Shown: one piece after another, positions 20,983 to 31,355 of the stretch
Layout: each line of letters starts with the position of its first letter
Numbering within the stretch: position 1 is the stretch's first letter
Source of the DNA: Lodderomyces elongisporus
Lineage: Eukaryota > Ascomycota > Pichiomycetes > Serinales > Debaryomycetaceae
Direction of reading: 5' to 3'
Assembly: GCF_030384665.1 (NCBI RefSeq)
Contig: NC_083674.1
Coordinates: 1,488,001-1,552,000 of the forward strand
Length of the DNA stretch: 64,000 bases
Made by a program: the position numbers and the translations under genes
The notes under the pieces: generated by a model
Seen by the model: only the letters and a program-made list of their open reading frames with translations
Told to the model about the DNA's origin: nothing
The model's database searches: none

Positions 20983-22017
20983 ATGTCAACAACAGTATTT
21001 GTTTCTGGAGCCACGGGCTACATTGCACTGCATCTTGTCAAACAACTCCTTAAAGCAAATTATAGAGTGATTGGCTCAGTCCGTTCTGAAGAGAAAGGTC
21101 AAACATTAAAGTCTAGTTTGGAAAGCATCAATATTCCAACAAAAGATTTTTCTTTTGTTGTTGTCAAAGATATAGCAGCCAAGGGTGCATTCGACAAGGC
21201 CTTGCAACAGTATGCAGACTCTATAAATGTTTTCTTGCATACAGCATCACCAGTGCAATTCAACGTTAAAGATGTCAAAAAGGACTTACTTGATCCTGCA
21301 GTGGAAGGTACTACAAATGCATTAAACGCAATCAAGAAATACGGCAAAAACATCAAGCGGGTTGTAGTGACGTCATCAATTTCTGCTGTTGGTACTTGGG
21401 GAGTTGAGTTGGGACCTGATGTCATATTTGATGAAAAAGCATGGAATCCAATTACTTGGGAGAAAGCATTAAAAGATCCTCAACTGGGCTACAACGGTGC
21501 AAAAACATTTGCCGAGAAATGTGTTTGGGATTTCGTAAAGAAGGAAAAGCCTCAATTCACTGTGGCTACTATATGTCCTGGTATGGTATTTGGTCCTCAA
21601 GCATTCCCCATCAATAACCGAAAAGAGTTGAACTATTCCGCTGAGGCAATCAACAAGTTGTTGAAATTGAAGCCGGACGATAAGGTCCCCAGTGGTGAAG
21701 GTATGTACGTTGACGTACGAGATGTGGCCAAGGCTCACATCAAGGCTTTTGAAACCCAGGAGGCGCAAGGTGAAAGATTAATTTTAATTTCTGGAAAGTA
21801 TAATAATCAAGAGGTTATGAACATTATCAGAGAAGACTTTGACACATTGGACCAAATTTTACCAAAGGGTAATCCAGAAGATGCAAAGAAATATTCACCA
21901 AGGTTGGACAGATGGCATAATGAAAAGACAAGAGCAATATTAGGGTTTGATTTTATTGGCTTAAAACAATCCGTGGATGACTCAGTTGGTCAAATACTAA
22001 ACGATGAGGTGGATTGA
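20983..22017 (+). CDS. NADPH-dependent reductase 3 (GRE2/GRP2 family)
   Basis: 344 codons from ATG at 20983. The Rossmann motif is GATGYIALH, followed by GSVRSEEKGQ, HTASPVQFNV, the catalytic Ser in VVVTSSISAV and Y-x3-K in GYNGAKTFAE. It is more diverged from genes 1 and 2 than they are from each other, and has a longer tail (GLKQSVDDSVGQILNDEVD). Codon 168, just before the catalytic Tyr, is CTG and is read as Ser; the sister genes have Asn at that place, so a polar residue fits. It is the third member of the array on the same strand; function is likely carbonyl reduction with an unknown substrate. Confidence 0.92.
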   Translation: MSTTVFVSGATGYIALHLVKQLLKANYRVIGSVRSEEKGQTLKSSLESINIPTKDFSFVVVKDIAAKGAFDKALQQYADSINVFLHTASPVQFNVKDVKKDLLDPAVEGTTNALNAIKKYGKNIKRVVVTSSISAVGTWGVELGPDVIFDEKAWNPITWEKALKDPQLGYNGAKTFAEKCVWDFVKKEKPQFTVATICPGMVFGPQAFPINNRKELNYSAEAINKLLKLKPDDKVPSGEGMYVDVRDVAKAHIKAFETQEAQGERLILISGKYNNQEVMNIIREDFDTLDQILPKGNPEDAKKYSPRLDRWHNEKTRAILGFDFIGLKQSVDDSVGQILNDEVD

Positions 22018-22926
22018 TAATTTTGCAAGTACAACTTGTAGTTTTCGTGATTTTATTTAGACTAGTTAACCTTGAGTAGTTTGATGAAAAGTCTTTACTG
22101 TTTCGTTCCTTTTTTTTGTTTGCTCTCCGTTTACGCTCCAGATTTTATTTAATATTTTTTGTTCTCTTTTTATACTCGACAATTGGTCTTTCTTTCTTTT
22201 GGATGAAGTGAGTAGATATAGAATTGAGTTGAATCTGTTTAAATAAATGCTGATTTGCCAGAAAATAAAAAACATGGTCAAAACCAAAAAAAAAAAAATA
22301 AAAAGGTTGCGAAATTTTTCTGATTACATTTGCAATTGTAAATAGGCGTGATTGCTGGTCCTGACATGAAGAAGAAAAGTTTCCTCCGAAAGGACTAGCT
22401 ATCTAGCCTGCTTTAAATTGTAAATTCATTGAAGTTTGATAAGATGTTGGTGAGAAGAATATGTTTGTTGTTGAGAATTGAAGAAGAGTATTAACAAAAA
22501 ATAATGAATTACATTATGCCGGCACAGATGTTGACACAAAACACAAAGATTGTGCGCTTATCCCTCACCTTTTAACGTCCACCCCCCACACACAGACGCA
22601 CCGACTTACTCACTCACCCACTTAAATTTTTCCTCATACTTAGTATCTGACGCATAACTAATCTTTATGAAGTTTGGATGTGCTTACTAATTGCATTTTC
22701 AATGTTTATTGTGAAAAACGCACTTTAATGTTGGAATTTGTGCTACACAAGTAAACATGTTGATGTAAAGAGTATAGTTTCATTGTGGTGTATAAATATG
22801 GGTTCATGGTGCTCCAAAAAGGGCAATTCCAAAGTTTGTTTGGAGCAGTATAAGGAAAATAATAATTGAAATTACTTTTTTTCAAACATCTGTTCAATCT
22901 ACTTGCTCAAGAAAAGAAAGAAAAAT
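22018..22926. promoter_or_regulatory. Upstream region of reductase gene 4
   Basis: 909 bp. It holds A- and T-runs at 22110-22118 and 22287-22302, an AGTTTCCTCCGAAAGGAC segment at 22378-22395 loosely like the block upstream of genes 1 and 2, and TATAAATA at 22791-22798. No further gene was recognised. Confidence 0.45.
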
Positions 22927-23937
22927 ATGTCACAAACTGTCTTTGTCTCTGGTGCCACAGGCTTTATTGCCCAACACATTGTTAAACAATTGCTTGCAGA
23001 AGGCTACAATGTGATTGGATCAGTAAGATCCGAAGCCAAAGGTGAAGACTTGAAGCAATTGGCTCAATCAGACAAGTTCAAGTATGTTGTCGTTCCCGAC
23101 ATTATTAAAGAAGGTGCTTTTGACAAGGCATTGATTGATAACCCTGAAGTTTCCGTTTTTCTTCACACAGCATCACCCGTTGTTATCAAGACCACAGATG
23201 TTGAAAAGGAACTTTTGAACCCAGCAGTTGAAGGAACCAAAAATGCATTGTTGGCTATCAAGGCACATGGTAAGAATGTCAAGAACGTTGTGGTTACTTC
23301 TTCTGTTGTCACAATGTTTAATTCCGTAGCTGCACCCGGATCAGTAAGTGTTATCAATGAAGAGTCTTTTAATCAAGTGACTCGCGAGGACACATTGAAG
23401 AATCCTGATGAGTACGGATACCCAGCATCAAAAACTTTGGCAGAGCATGAAGTTTGGAATTTTGTCAAGCAAGAAAAACCACAATTCTCAGTTGCCACAA
23501 TCCATCCAACATATGTTTTCGGTCCCCAAGCTTATGAAGTTAAGGACAAAAGTCAGTTGAACTTTTCAAGTGAGGAAATAAACAAGATTTTGAAGCTGAA
23601 ACCTGATGACAAACTTCCAGCAGGTGCTAACCCATTTACTGACGTGAGAGACGTTACAAAAGCACATTTGCTTGCATTCCAACACCCTGAGAAATTCAAC
23701 AACAAGAGAGTATTGTTGAAGACTGGGTTCTGGACTAATGAGTTGATTGCTTACGTTATCAACGAACATTTCCCACAACTTTCTGTCCCAAAAGGAAATA
23801 AGGAGAAGAGTGATGAGCAATTGAAGAATGCTCCGCCATTGGATGATACAAAGTCAAGAGAGCTTTTGGGATTCGAGTATATCCCATTGGAAAAGTCAAT
23901 TGTTGATTCTGTGCAACAAATTGTGGAAGCCAAGTAA
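22927..23937 (+). CDS. NADPH-dependent reductase 4 (GRE2/GRP2 family)
   Basis: The first ATG of the frame is at 22927, giving 336 codons; the frame is open upstream but without ATG. Motifs are GATGFIAQHIVKQLL, GSVRSEAKGE, HTASPVVIKT, VVVTSSVVTM and the catalytic Y-x3-K in GYPASKTLAEHE. Its Tyr region (YPASK) is the commonest form in this superfamily and differs from YVGSK of genes 1 and 2. Codon 224 is CTG (Ser in this clade) in a variable loop. The 3' end is followed by a purine-rich tract. Likely a cytosolic carbonyl reductase. Confidence 0.92.
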   Translation: MSQTVFVSGATGFIAQHIVKQLLAEGYNVIGSVRSEAKGEDLKQLAQSDKFKYVVVPDIIKEGAFDKALIDNPEVSVFLHTASPVVIKTTDVEKELLNPAVEGTKNALLAIKAHGKNVKNVVVTSSVVTMFNSVAAPGSVSVINEESFNQVTREDTLKNPDEYGYPASKTLAEHEVWNFVKQEKPQFSVATIHPTYVFGPQAYEVKDKSQLNFSSEEINKILKLKPDDKLPAGANPFTDVRDVTKAHLLAFQHPEKFNNKRVLLKTGFWTNELIAYVINEHFPQLSVPKGNKEKSDEQLKNAPPLDDTKSRELLGFEYIPLEKSIVDSVQQIVEAK

Positions 23938-24739
23938 ATGAACGAAGAGGAGGAGGAGAAACAAAAAGAATGACGACTATGACGACAACGACGAAGAAAA
24001 GAAAAGGAAAGAAGAAACTTTCTAAATGCAATGAGTGCTTTGAGTAGAACCAATATGTTTTATATATAAAAGTTAAATTTTGATTTTGAAACTTTCCATT
24101 GTACTTAAATTTAATCACTTCAAGCAAATAAAGTGACAATCTCTTATTCTGCAAATTTATTGCTTAATGCTTTGGCAGATGACAATTAGTAGATGAAAGA
24201 AACTATTGACGTTTCTGATTTCTGATTTCTTCCTCTTCTTGTTTTTTTTTTTTCGTTTCTGAGAAGAAGAACGTAATACATAAATGTATGTGAAGACAAG
24301 TTCATTGCTAGCCTCTTTTTCCATTTTCCATCTTGCAACTTCCATCTTCCTGCACCAATCAATTTTTCTTTTCTACCTCTAATAAAACCAGGTTTGTTAA
24401 TTCATGGTACATTTCAGAGAATAGAATACACCACAATAATTATATACAAAAAGACAAAAAAAAAACTGTGGCTCGAGCATCTTTTACATCCTTACTATGC
24501 AAATTGACAATTTTGTCATTCCTTATGATAAACGCAGAAAATAGAATAAAAAAAAATAGACACCAATTTTTAAAAAAATTAATCGAATGATCAATATCGA
24601 ATCTACAGATAGATGGTAGAAAAATAATACAAAATAAGGATAGCAAAGTAAAAAGGAAAAAAGGGAAAAGAGTAAAGGACAAAAAAAAGTTTCAATTCTA
24701 ATCATTTCAGGTGTTTTTAGTAGTTAAGGTATACTGATA
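23938..24739. other. Region between reductase array and dioxygenase
   Basis: 800 bp. A (GACGA)-type purine-rich stretch follows the reductase stop, then T-rich DNA with A-runs at 24462 and 24548. It holds the 3' UTR of reductase 4 and the promoter of the dioxygenase gene. No gene was seen. Confidence 0.45.
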
Positions 24740-25861
24740 ATGTCTTTCCAGGATATTCCTATTCTTGATCTCAATGATGCATTCAATGCAGAAACCAAGC
24801 CTCAATTCTTGAGCAAGCTACGCAATGCAATGATAAATGTGGGGTTTTTGCTTTTAAAAAATTACGAGTCAATAGGGCCTACAAGGGAAGAACTTGTAGC
24901 TATTAAGGAACAATCAGAACTGTTTTTTGCGTTGCCCGATGAAATCAAATTAAAAATCGAAATGATCAACTCTCCTCATTTTTTAGGATACACTAGGCTC
25001 GCCAATGAAATCACTGCTTCGCACACAGACTGGAGGGAACAGATTGACTTGGGCACAGAATTACCAGCACCAAAGGAGGGAGAACCCATCTACAAGAATA
25101 TTGAAGGACCCAATCTTTGGCCCGATGAAGCTGCAATCCCAAATTTCCGTCAAGTGGTTGAAAATTATATTGCAAAGATGACTGCCTTGAGCACAACGTT
25201 TAGATATTTGGTGCTTGAATCGATTGGACTCCAAGGCGAAGCCTTGAATGACTATTTTAAGCCTAATCAACAGTGCAAGATGAAATTGATTGCATATCCT
25301 GATAGCACTAGCTTGACAAATGCCACGTCAGTTGCATTGAAGGACACGCCCACAACTGGCCAAGGTGTTGGGCCACATCGTGATTCAGATTTAATCACTT
25401 ATATCTACCAGGCTACAGACCATCAGGATTCGTTAGAAGTGCAAAACTTCCAAGGTAAATGGATCCCAGTACCAAATATTCCAAATCATTTGGTGGTAAA
25501 TAATGGGCAAACTTTGGAAGCCATCACACAAGGTGTTTGTAAAGCTACGATCCATCGTGTTTTAATTCCAAAACCGGGAAGTGGAACAAGAATCTCGGTC
25601 CCATTTTTCCAAACTATCGACTTGGACAGCTCCAAAAGCGCAGTTCAAAATATTCCAGATGACATATTGAGGCTCAGGGAAGAAAGAGACAAGAGGATTA
25701 AGGACTGGGCAGTAGATATGGGGTTTCAGTTTAAGCCTGATGTAAGTAAAGAGCCCGTGGGATATGCTGTGTTTAGAAATAGAATCAAGTCCCATCAGGA
25801 TGTGGCAAAGAGATGGTATCCCGAAATATTAAAACAGGTTCTTCTGGAATACTCGTATTGA
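24740..25861 (+). CDS. 2-oxoglutarate/Fe(II) dioxygenase, isopenicillin-N-synthase-like
   Basis: 373 codons. The N-terminal DIOX-type domain begins IPILDLNDAF and includes NVGFLLLKNY and FFALPDEIKLKI. The jelly-roll core shows the iron ligands H213-x-D215 (GPHRDSD) and H272 (ATIHRVLIP), and R284-I-S286 for binding 2-oxoglutarate, all in the canonical order. NGQTLEAITQGVCKATIHRV matches the family's core. Such enzymes hydroxylate or desaturate small molecules; fungal members are mostly uncharacterised, and no substrate can be named. All catalytic residues are present, so it is likely active. It follows the reductase array on the same strand, which could reflect a shared detoxification role, but that is only inference. 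Confidence 0.92.
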   Translation: MSFQDIPILDLNDAFNAETKPQFLSKLRNAMINVGFLLLKNYESIGPTREELVAIKEQSELFFALPDEIKLKIEMINSPHFLGYTRLANEITASHTDWREQIDLGTELPAPKEGEPIYKNIEGPNLWPDEAAIPNFRQVVENYIAKMTALSTTFRYLVLESIGLQGEALNDYFKPNQQCKMKLIAYPDSTSLTNATSVALKDTPTTGQGVGPHRDSDLITYIYQATDHQDSLEVQNFQGKWIPVPNIPNHLVVNNGQTLEAITQGVCKATIHRVLIPKPGSGTRISVPFFQTIDLDSSKSAVQNIPDDILRLREERDKRIKDWAVDMGFQFKPDVSKEPVGYAVFRNRIKSHQDVAKRWYPEILKQVLLEYSY

Positions 25862-26160
25862 GAGTAAAGCATATAGTCAATAAAATGTTTAGTTTATAAT
25901 CCTGTTTTTGGGTTTGTTTTACTCCTTGTTATTTTTCAATTTTGTTTTTGGGAAAGTTTCCAATCATACAAATGGAAAGTATCAAAACAAAGCAAAACAA
26001 AACAAAAAAAGACTAATATAGGCATCAAAAAAATTATCATTTATTTATTTTCTTTCTTTTATTTCTCATAAAAAGCTACTAAACTAGTTTCATAGCTAGA
26101 TAACTGTGAAAAAGTCCATTATGTTTTGGTTGACCAAAATCCAACAACAAAATAGCACAT

Positions 26161-26370
26161 TTATTTCTTCTCCTCTGACTTTTCATCCTTCTTGTCGTCA
26201 CTTTTCTTGCTGTCATCCTTGTGGTTTTCTTGGTAGTCTTTGTAAGCAGCTTGAGCGTTGGTCTTGAAGTCACCACCTTTGGAAAATTGCTTGAAAGCGT
26301 CAGTAGCGTCTTCGTTGGTGATTTTACCTTGGTCGTAAAGTTCCTTTCCTTTATTTAATAATCCTTCCAT
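26161..26370 (-). CDS. Small charged protein of unknown function (69 aa)
   Basis: The first ATG is at 26370 with A at -3; the frame is open 14 codons more but without ATG. The first 45 residues look like a folded helical unit (MEGLLNKGKELYDQGKI, then DATDAFKQFSK), followed by a Lys/Asp/Glu/Ser tail. It has no signal peptide or membrane segment. A TATAAATA on the minus strand at 26544-26537 lies about 170 bp upstream, with a polypurine leader between, which favours a real, inducible gene. I do not recognise the family. It might be a stress-type small protein, but no function can be assigned. Confidence 0.6.
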   Translation of the reverse strand: MEGLLNKGKELYDQGKITNEDATDAFKQFSKGGDFKTNAQAAYKDYQENHKDDSKKSDDKKDEKSEEKK

Positions 26371-27765
26371 TGTTAAAATTGCAATTTGTTCTTGTTGTTC
26401 TTGTGTTATCAATTGATCAAGATATAAGAAAAGAGAAGAAAGGAGAAGGAAAAGGAGAAGGAAAAGGAGAAGGAGAAAAGAAAGAGGAAATGGAAAAAGG
26501 TTACGAGACGAAAGATAAAGAGAAATTTGGTCGAGTATTTATATCTTAACAAGAAGCATAATAAATGCAGATTTTGTCGTTGTAGTAATCGTCGCCACTG
26601 ATACTGTTGTTCTTGTTATAGCAGTTGTTGTTGTTGTCGTCATCGTCGTCGTTGTTGGTATGATCCTTATTTGGAACCCGGGAAACGACTTTTTTTTATG
26701 TTTCTATTGTTCTTCAAAATTTCAAGTTTAAATTAAAGGTAAGATGCAACCTTACGTATAATTCTTTGCACCTGAAACTCTCCTTCCTACACAAACACAG
26801 ACTCTCTATCACACACTCTCTTTCTCTGTATTGTTTTGGTCTCTGTGCCACGTCGTGAGAGACTTATTATTATTATTAATATTATTCACAACTAATGTTG
26901 ACGTGTACATCGAATTTCAAATTGTTTTCCTTACCACTACTTGAGTTATCAGCTAACTCCAAGCGGTCGACTATCGGACACGACAATCAATCTATGTTGG
27001 AAATTTAGGGAAAAAGAAAGAAATAAGAGAGAAGAAGAAGAAAAAGTGAAAAGAATATATACATATATTGTTTGTGGTTTAATCAATTCTGTCAAGACAG
27101 TGAAATTCTGCAAAACCTTTTTTTTTTCTTTCATTTCAGTCCAGTTCAATTGACTTCTTTATCATAGATTCATTTACTTATTTGTGTATGTGTGAATGTG
27201 ATTTTCTTTATCTTAGGTTGATTCATCAAAAAGGAATATCTTGAGAAAACACAGGTTTATGCATTTCATATTTTTTTTTTTTTCTTTTTGGAATATTATC
27301 CCGTGGGGCTTAAGCATGAAAGATTTTGTCAAAATAATTATATTAAATTAATTGAGCTTAAAAGTGTGCAGTAATTATTCTTTAGTTCTACATTCAACGC
27401 TTTTTTTATTTTATCTGACATAGTTCATACTCCTTTATGATGCCTTTCCTCCTCCTGCTCCTCCTGCTCCTCCTGCTCTTGCTCCTCTACTTCCACTTAC
27501 TTTTGCATAATTATTATCTTGGACCCAATTGTCCGTTCTATTTTATCTTCAATCACGTGCAAAATTAGGCAAGCAAAGACCAAACTTGCAAGTATTACTT
27601 CTCCAGCTACTTGGCCTTCTTAGCTCAACCCAAAAAGAGCTTTAAAAGACTACACAACATATCCTTCTACTATGTTACTGTATTAGCAAACTTACAGAAA
27701 ATAAAAAAAAAAAATATAGGAAACTAACAAGATACAAGTTTATATAAGCAATTAGATAAATCTCT
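26371..27765. other. 1.4 kb region upstream of the small gene
   Basis: It carries the TATA element of the small gene (26537-26544), a polypurine leader (26430-26490), (GTTGTC)-type repeats at 26615-26655, and a CTCCTG repeat at 27448-27485. The right part is the 3' region of VAS1. No further gene was seen. Confidence 0.5.
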
Positions 27766-30700
27766 CTAAAGTTTTAACTTCTCCAAAATGGCAATGGTTT
27801 GCTCGTAACCTTCGATTTCAGCAACAACCTTCTCTAATCTTTGTTTGGCACTTTCGATTGCACTAGGATTGGTCTTTTCGGTGAATTTACTGATTGCATC
27901 ATCGAATTTTTTCTTATTGTCCTTGGCAACGTTTAATTTCTTATCAACCTTGGCAATCTCTGCATCTAAATCAATTTGACCCTTCACCAAGACGTGGACA
28001 GTACAGTCTGGTCCAATAGCTTGTAATGCACATCCCGAAGGAACTTCATCACTTGTTTTGACAACTGAGATCTTCTCAACACCCTTGATCAAAGAAACAA
28101 TAGAATCTTGCTGTTCTGCAGCAATCTTGTAGATACCTTCATTGTTAGATTCGACAAATACTTGGCCATTCTTGAGAATGTTGTATTGCGACAACAAGGA
28201 TCTGGCTCCTTTAGTGATTTCAAGAACCAACTCATAAGCTTGTACGGCTTCAGGGTTGTCAAATTCCTCATTATGTTGTGGGTATCTAGCTTTTGAGATC
28301 GTTGTGGTATCATCACCTTCACGTCTTGGTAATCTTTGCCACATTTCTTCAGTAATGAAGGGCATATATGGGTGGATCAACCTCAAAGCACCGTCGATAC
28401 TAGTGTATAATGTGTCTTGTGCAGACTTCTTTTGCTCCGGTGTTCCATCTTGAATCAAAGACTTGGAGTTTTCAATGTACACATCACACAAGTCGTACCA
28501 AAAGTTGTAAATGTGATTTGTTGAGTCACCCATATTACGTGCTTCCAAAGCCTCGTTGGTATTCTTTGCGGCAGTAGACAACCTATCCAAAATCCATTTT
28601 TCAACCAAAGTTTCCTTTCCAGTTAAGGATGCAGATTTCGGTGGCACATAATCGTCGCCCAATCTTCCCAAGACAAACTTGGTGGCTTGATAAATCTTGT
28701 TACAGAATTTACGGTATCCTTCAACTCTCAAGATATCCAAATTGATATCTCTACCACCAGTGGAATAAGCACACAATGCAAATCTCAATGCATCGGTACC
28801 ACATTCTGGAATACCATTAGGGTATGAGATCTTTTGACCTTCGGTGGCCTTCTTCAATTCCCTTGGGTCCAAGTTACCGGTCAACAATTTGTCATGTAAT
28901 CCTTGCAAGGAAATACCATTAACAACATCCAATGGGTCAATAACATTACCCAATGATTTGGACATTTTACGACCTTGGGCATCTCTAACCAAAGAGTGAC
29001 AAAAGACTTCCTTAAATGGGACTTTACCAGTCAACTTCAAAGACATCAAAACCATTCTAGTGACCCAAAAGAATAAAATATCCCATCCAGTCTCCAACAT
29101 CGACATGGGGCTAAACAATTCCAAATCTTTGGTCTTGTTTGGCCAGCCTAAAGTGGAAATAGGCCATAATCCAGAAGAGAACCAAGTATCCAACACATCT
29201 TCATCTTGTTCCAAAGTGAATTTTTTACCGGCAAATTTCTCATTGGCTTTTTGCAATGCTTCTTCCTCGGATCTACCGGAAATCCAGTATTTGTTGTCCA
29301 ATCTGTCGTGTTCTTCACCTTCGATATTTACAAAGTATACTGGACATCTGTGACCCCACCACAACTGACGTGAAATACACCAATCCTGGATGTTTTCCAA
29401 CCAGTAAAAGTACTCTTGCTCAGATGATTTTGGGGTAATCTTGATTTCACCATTCTTCACTGCGGCAATAGCATCCTTGGCCATTTGTTGTTGGTTAACA
29501 TACCATTGTGGCTTCAATAATGGTTCAATAACATCTCCGGATCTCGAGCAAATTGGAATCACCATCTCATGGTCCTTCTGATCAACAAAAAGTCCCTTCG
29601 CCTTGAGTTGTTCAATAGCCTTAGCTCTGGCATCAAATCTCTTCATACCTTGCCATTCTGGTCCACAGTTTTCATTTAATAAACCATCATCGGTGTAAAT
29701 GTTAATAAACTCAAGGTTGTTCTTTTTACCTACATTGTAATCGTTTTGGTCATGAGCAGGAGTGATCTTGACAGCACCAGTACCAAATTCCATATCAACT
29801 GCTTCTTCATCAGTAACAATTGGCAATTTTCTGTCTAAGAATGGGTGCAAAACGTATTTTCCATGCAAATGCTTGTATCTAGGATCCTTAGGATGAACGG
29901 CAACACCTGTATCACCAAAAATGGTCTCAGGTCTCGTAGTTGCTACGGTCAATTTCTCGTCTGAACCATCAACTTGGTATGAAAACGAAGTCAAGGTACC
30001 AAACTCAATTTTTTGGTCATAACCAGGCACAGCCAACAAGGTTCTTCCAGTGATATTTTTGTTATCAACTTCTAAATTGGAAATAGCAGTGTTTAACTTT
30101 ACTGACCAGTTAACCAATCTCAAAGATCTGTAAATAGTTCCGTCCTCGTGCATTCTGACAAATGCCTCAGTAACGGCAGCTGATAAATCAGGGTTCAAAG
30201 TAAATCTTTCTCTGCTCCAATCGTAAGAAGCACCCAACTTCTTAAATTGATTCTTGATTCTGCTGTGATATTCTTCTTTCCATTCCCAAACTTTTTCAAC
30301 AAATTTTTCACGGCCATAATCGTGTCTTGTTTTTTGTTCCTTAGCCCAGATTTGCTTTTCAACAACGGACTGCGTGGCAATACCAGCATGGTCAAAACCT
30401 GGGATGAACAAAGTAGTCTTACCTTGCATTCTATTCCACCTAATCAAGGTATCTTGAATGGAAACAGTCAAAGCATGTCCAATGTGTAATGCACCAGTGA
30501 CATTTGGTGGAGGACAAGGAATGGAAAAAACACCTTCAGACTTGATTTTTCCATCCTCTGTCAATTCAGGTTCAAAGAAACCAGATTTATCCCACCATGA
30601 ATACCACGAGCTCTCAACATTTTTGGGGTTATAAGCCTTGAATGCTGGATCCTCTAGTGATGCTAAAACCTTCTTTTCTCCCGGCACAGTCTTGTCAATA

Positions 30701-31077
30701 TACTCAGGAGCTGGTGTGGCATCTGCCTTCTTCTTTTCCTTCTTTGGCTTTTTTGGTTCATCTGCTTTTGCCTTTGCAGAATCAGCTTGTTTAGCCTTTT
30801 TGGCATTGAATTTGGCTAACTTTTCAGCTTTTTTCCTTTCTTTTTCCAACTCTTTAGCAGTCTTGGGTCTTGGGGCTTCTCCATCTTGTGTATTAGTGGC
30901 AGAAGCATCTGTTGGGGCTGCTGGAGCTACTTGCGCAGTCTCATCTGGTTTTGTCACGTCACTCATGTTTCTCCTCAAATTTAAAACAAGTGATGGGTAC
31001 AAATAATTCTTTGCTAATGGTACAACTCCTCTTCTTATACCTAAGTTTGTAGAGAAAAGTAACTTGCTCAATAGCAT
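27766..31077 (-). CDS. VAS1: Valyl-tRNA synthetase, cytosolic and mitochondrial
   Basis: 1103 codons. A class Ia synthetase with the HIGH motif in PPPNVTGALHIGHALT (about residue 196), the editing domain between about 330 and 560 (LTVATTRPETIFGDTGVAVHP, ITPAHDQNDYNVG), the KMSKS motif in QGRKMSKSLGNVIDP (about 703), the anticodon-binding helices and a C-terminal coiled coil (DLDAEIAKVDKKLNVAKDN). Residues 1-37 are basic and hydroxylated with no acidic residue, a mitochondrial presequence; Met38 (ATG at 30966, MSDVTKPDE) would start the cytosolic form. Yeast VAS1 is known to make both forms from alternative starts. The Lys/Ala-rich linker at 60-125 is a fungal appended domain. A Gcn4-type site lies upstream. 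Confidence 0.97.
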   Translation of the reverse strand: MLLSKLLFSTNLGIRRGVVPLAKNYLYPSLVLNLRRNMSDVTKPDETAQVAPAAPTDASATNTQDGEAPRPKTAKELEKERKKAEKLAKFNAKKAKQADSAKAKADEPKKPKKEKKKADATPAPEYIDKTVPGEKKVLASLEDPAFKAYNPKNVESSWYSWWDKSGFFEPELTEDGKIKSEGVFSIPCPPPNVTGALHIGHALTVSIQDTLIRWNRMQGKTTLFIPGFDHAGIATQSVVEKQIWAKEQKTRHDYGREKFVEKVWEWKEEYHSRIKNQFKKLGASYDWSRERFTLNPDLSAAVTEAFVRMHEDGTIYRSLRLVNWSVKLNTAISNLEVDNKNITGRTLLAVPGYDQKIEFGTLTSFSYQVDGSDEKLTVATTRPETIFGDTGVAVHPKDPRYKHLHGKYVLHPFLDRKLPIVTDEEAVDMEFGTGAVKITPAHDQNDYNVGKKNNLEFINIYTDDGLLNENCGPEWQGMKRFDARAKAIEQLKAKGLFVDQKDHEMVIPICSRSGDVIEPLLKPQWYVNQQQMAKDAIAAVKNGEIKITPKSSEQEYFYWLENIQDWCISRQLWWGHRCPVYFVNIEGEEHDRLDNKYWISGRSEEEALQKANEKFAGKKFTLEQDEDVLDTWFSSGLWPISTLGWPNKTKDLELFSPMSMLETGWDILFFWVTRMVLMSLKLTGKVPFKEVFCHSLVRDAQGRKMSKSLGNVIDPLDVVNGISLQGLHDKLLTGNLDPRELKKATEGQKISYPNGIPECGTDALRFALCAYSTGGRDINLDILRVEGYRKFCNKIYQATKFVLGRLGDDYVPPKSASLTGKETLVEKWILDRLSTAAKNTNEALEARNMGDSTNHIYNFWYDLCDVYIENSKSLIQDGTPEQKKSAQDTLYTSIDGALRLIHPYMPFITEEMWQRLPRREGDDTTTISKARYPQHNEEFDNPEAVQAYELVLEITKGARSLLSQYNILKNGQVFVESNNEGIYKIAAEQQDSIVSLIKGVEKISVVKTSDEVPSGCALQAIGPDCTVHVLVKGQIDLDAEIAKVDKKLNVAKDNKKKFDDAISKFTEKTNPSAIESAKQRLEKVVAEIEGYEQTIAILEKLKL

Positions 31078-31299
31078 ACACTGATTGTAATGCCTCTTTC
31101 TTTTTGGAAAAGAAAAGAAAAGAAAAAAAAAAAAAAATCAAACGAAAAATATCTACAATAGAGCGGCTTCTATTTTGAAAAATTTTAGAAACCAGATATA
31201 ACTTCTCTGTTTTTTTGTGTGTGAACTATTTGTTCGCTACCATGTGGTACCTCTCGTTGCTATAGTTTATTGTGGTCCTCGCTCCTAATCAGTCAAAGC

Positions 31300-31306
31300 T
31301 GACTCA
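31300..31306. promoter_or_regulatory. Gcn4-type site (TGACTCA) upstream of VAS1
   Basis: A perfect TGASTCA palindrome core 223-229 bp upstream of the VAS1 ATG, in the 278-bp gap between the PRP31 stop and VAS1. Gcn4 is known to control aminoacyl-tRNA synthetase genes in yeasts, so the placement is sensible. Confidence 0.55.
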
Positions 31307-31355
31307 TTTACCACTAGTAGATAACTCTATTTGCTTTATGTATCTATTTGGCTAA

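Noticed and set aside
22903..22926. Extended start for reductase gene 4
   Set aside because: The frame upstream of 22927 has no ATG, and the Met at 22927 aligns with the starts of the sister genes.
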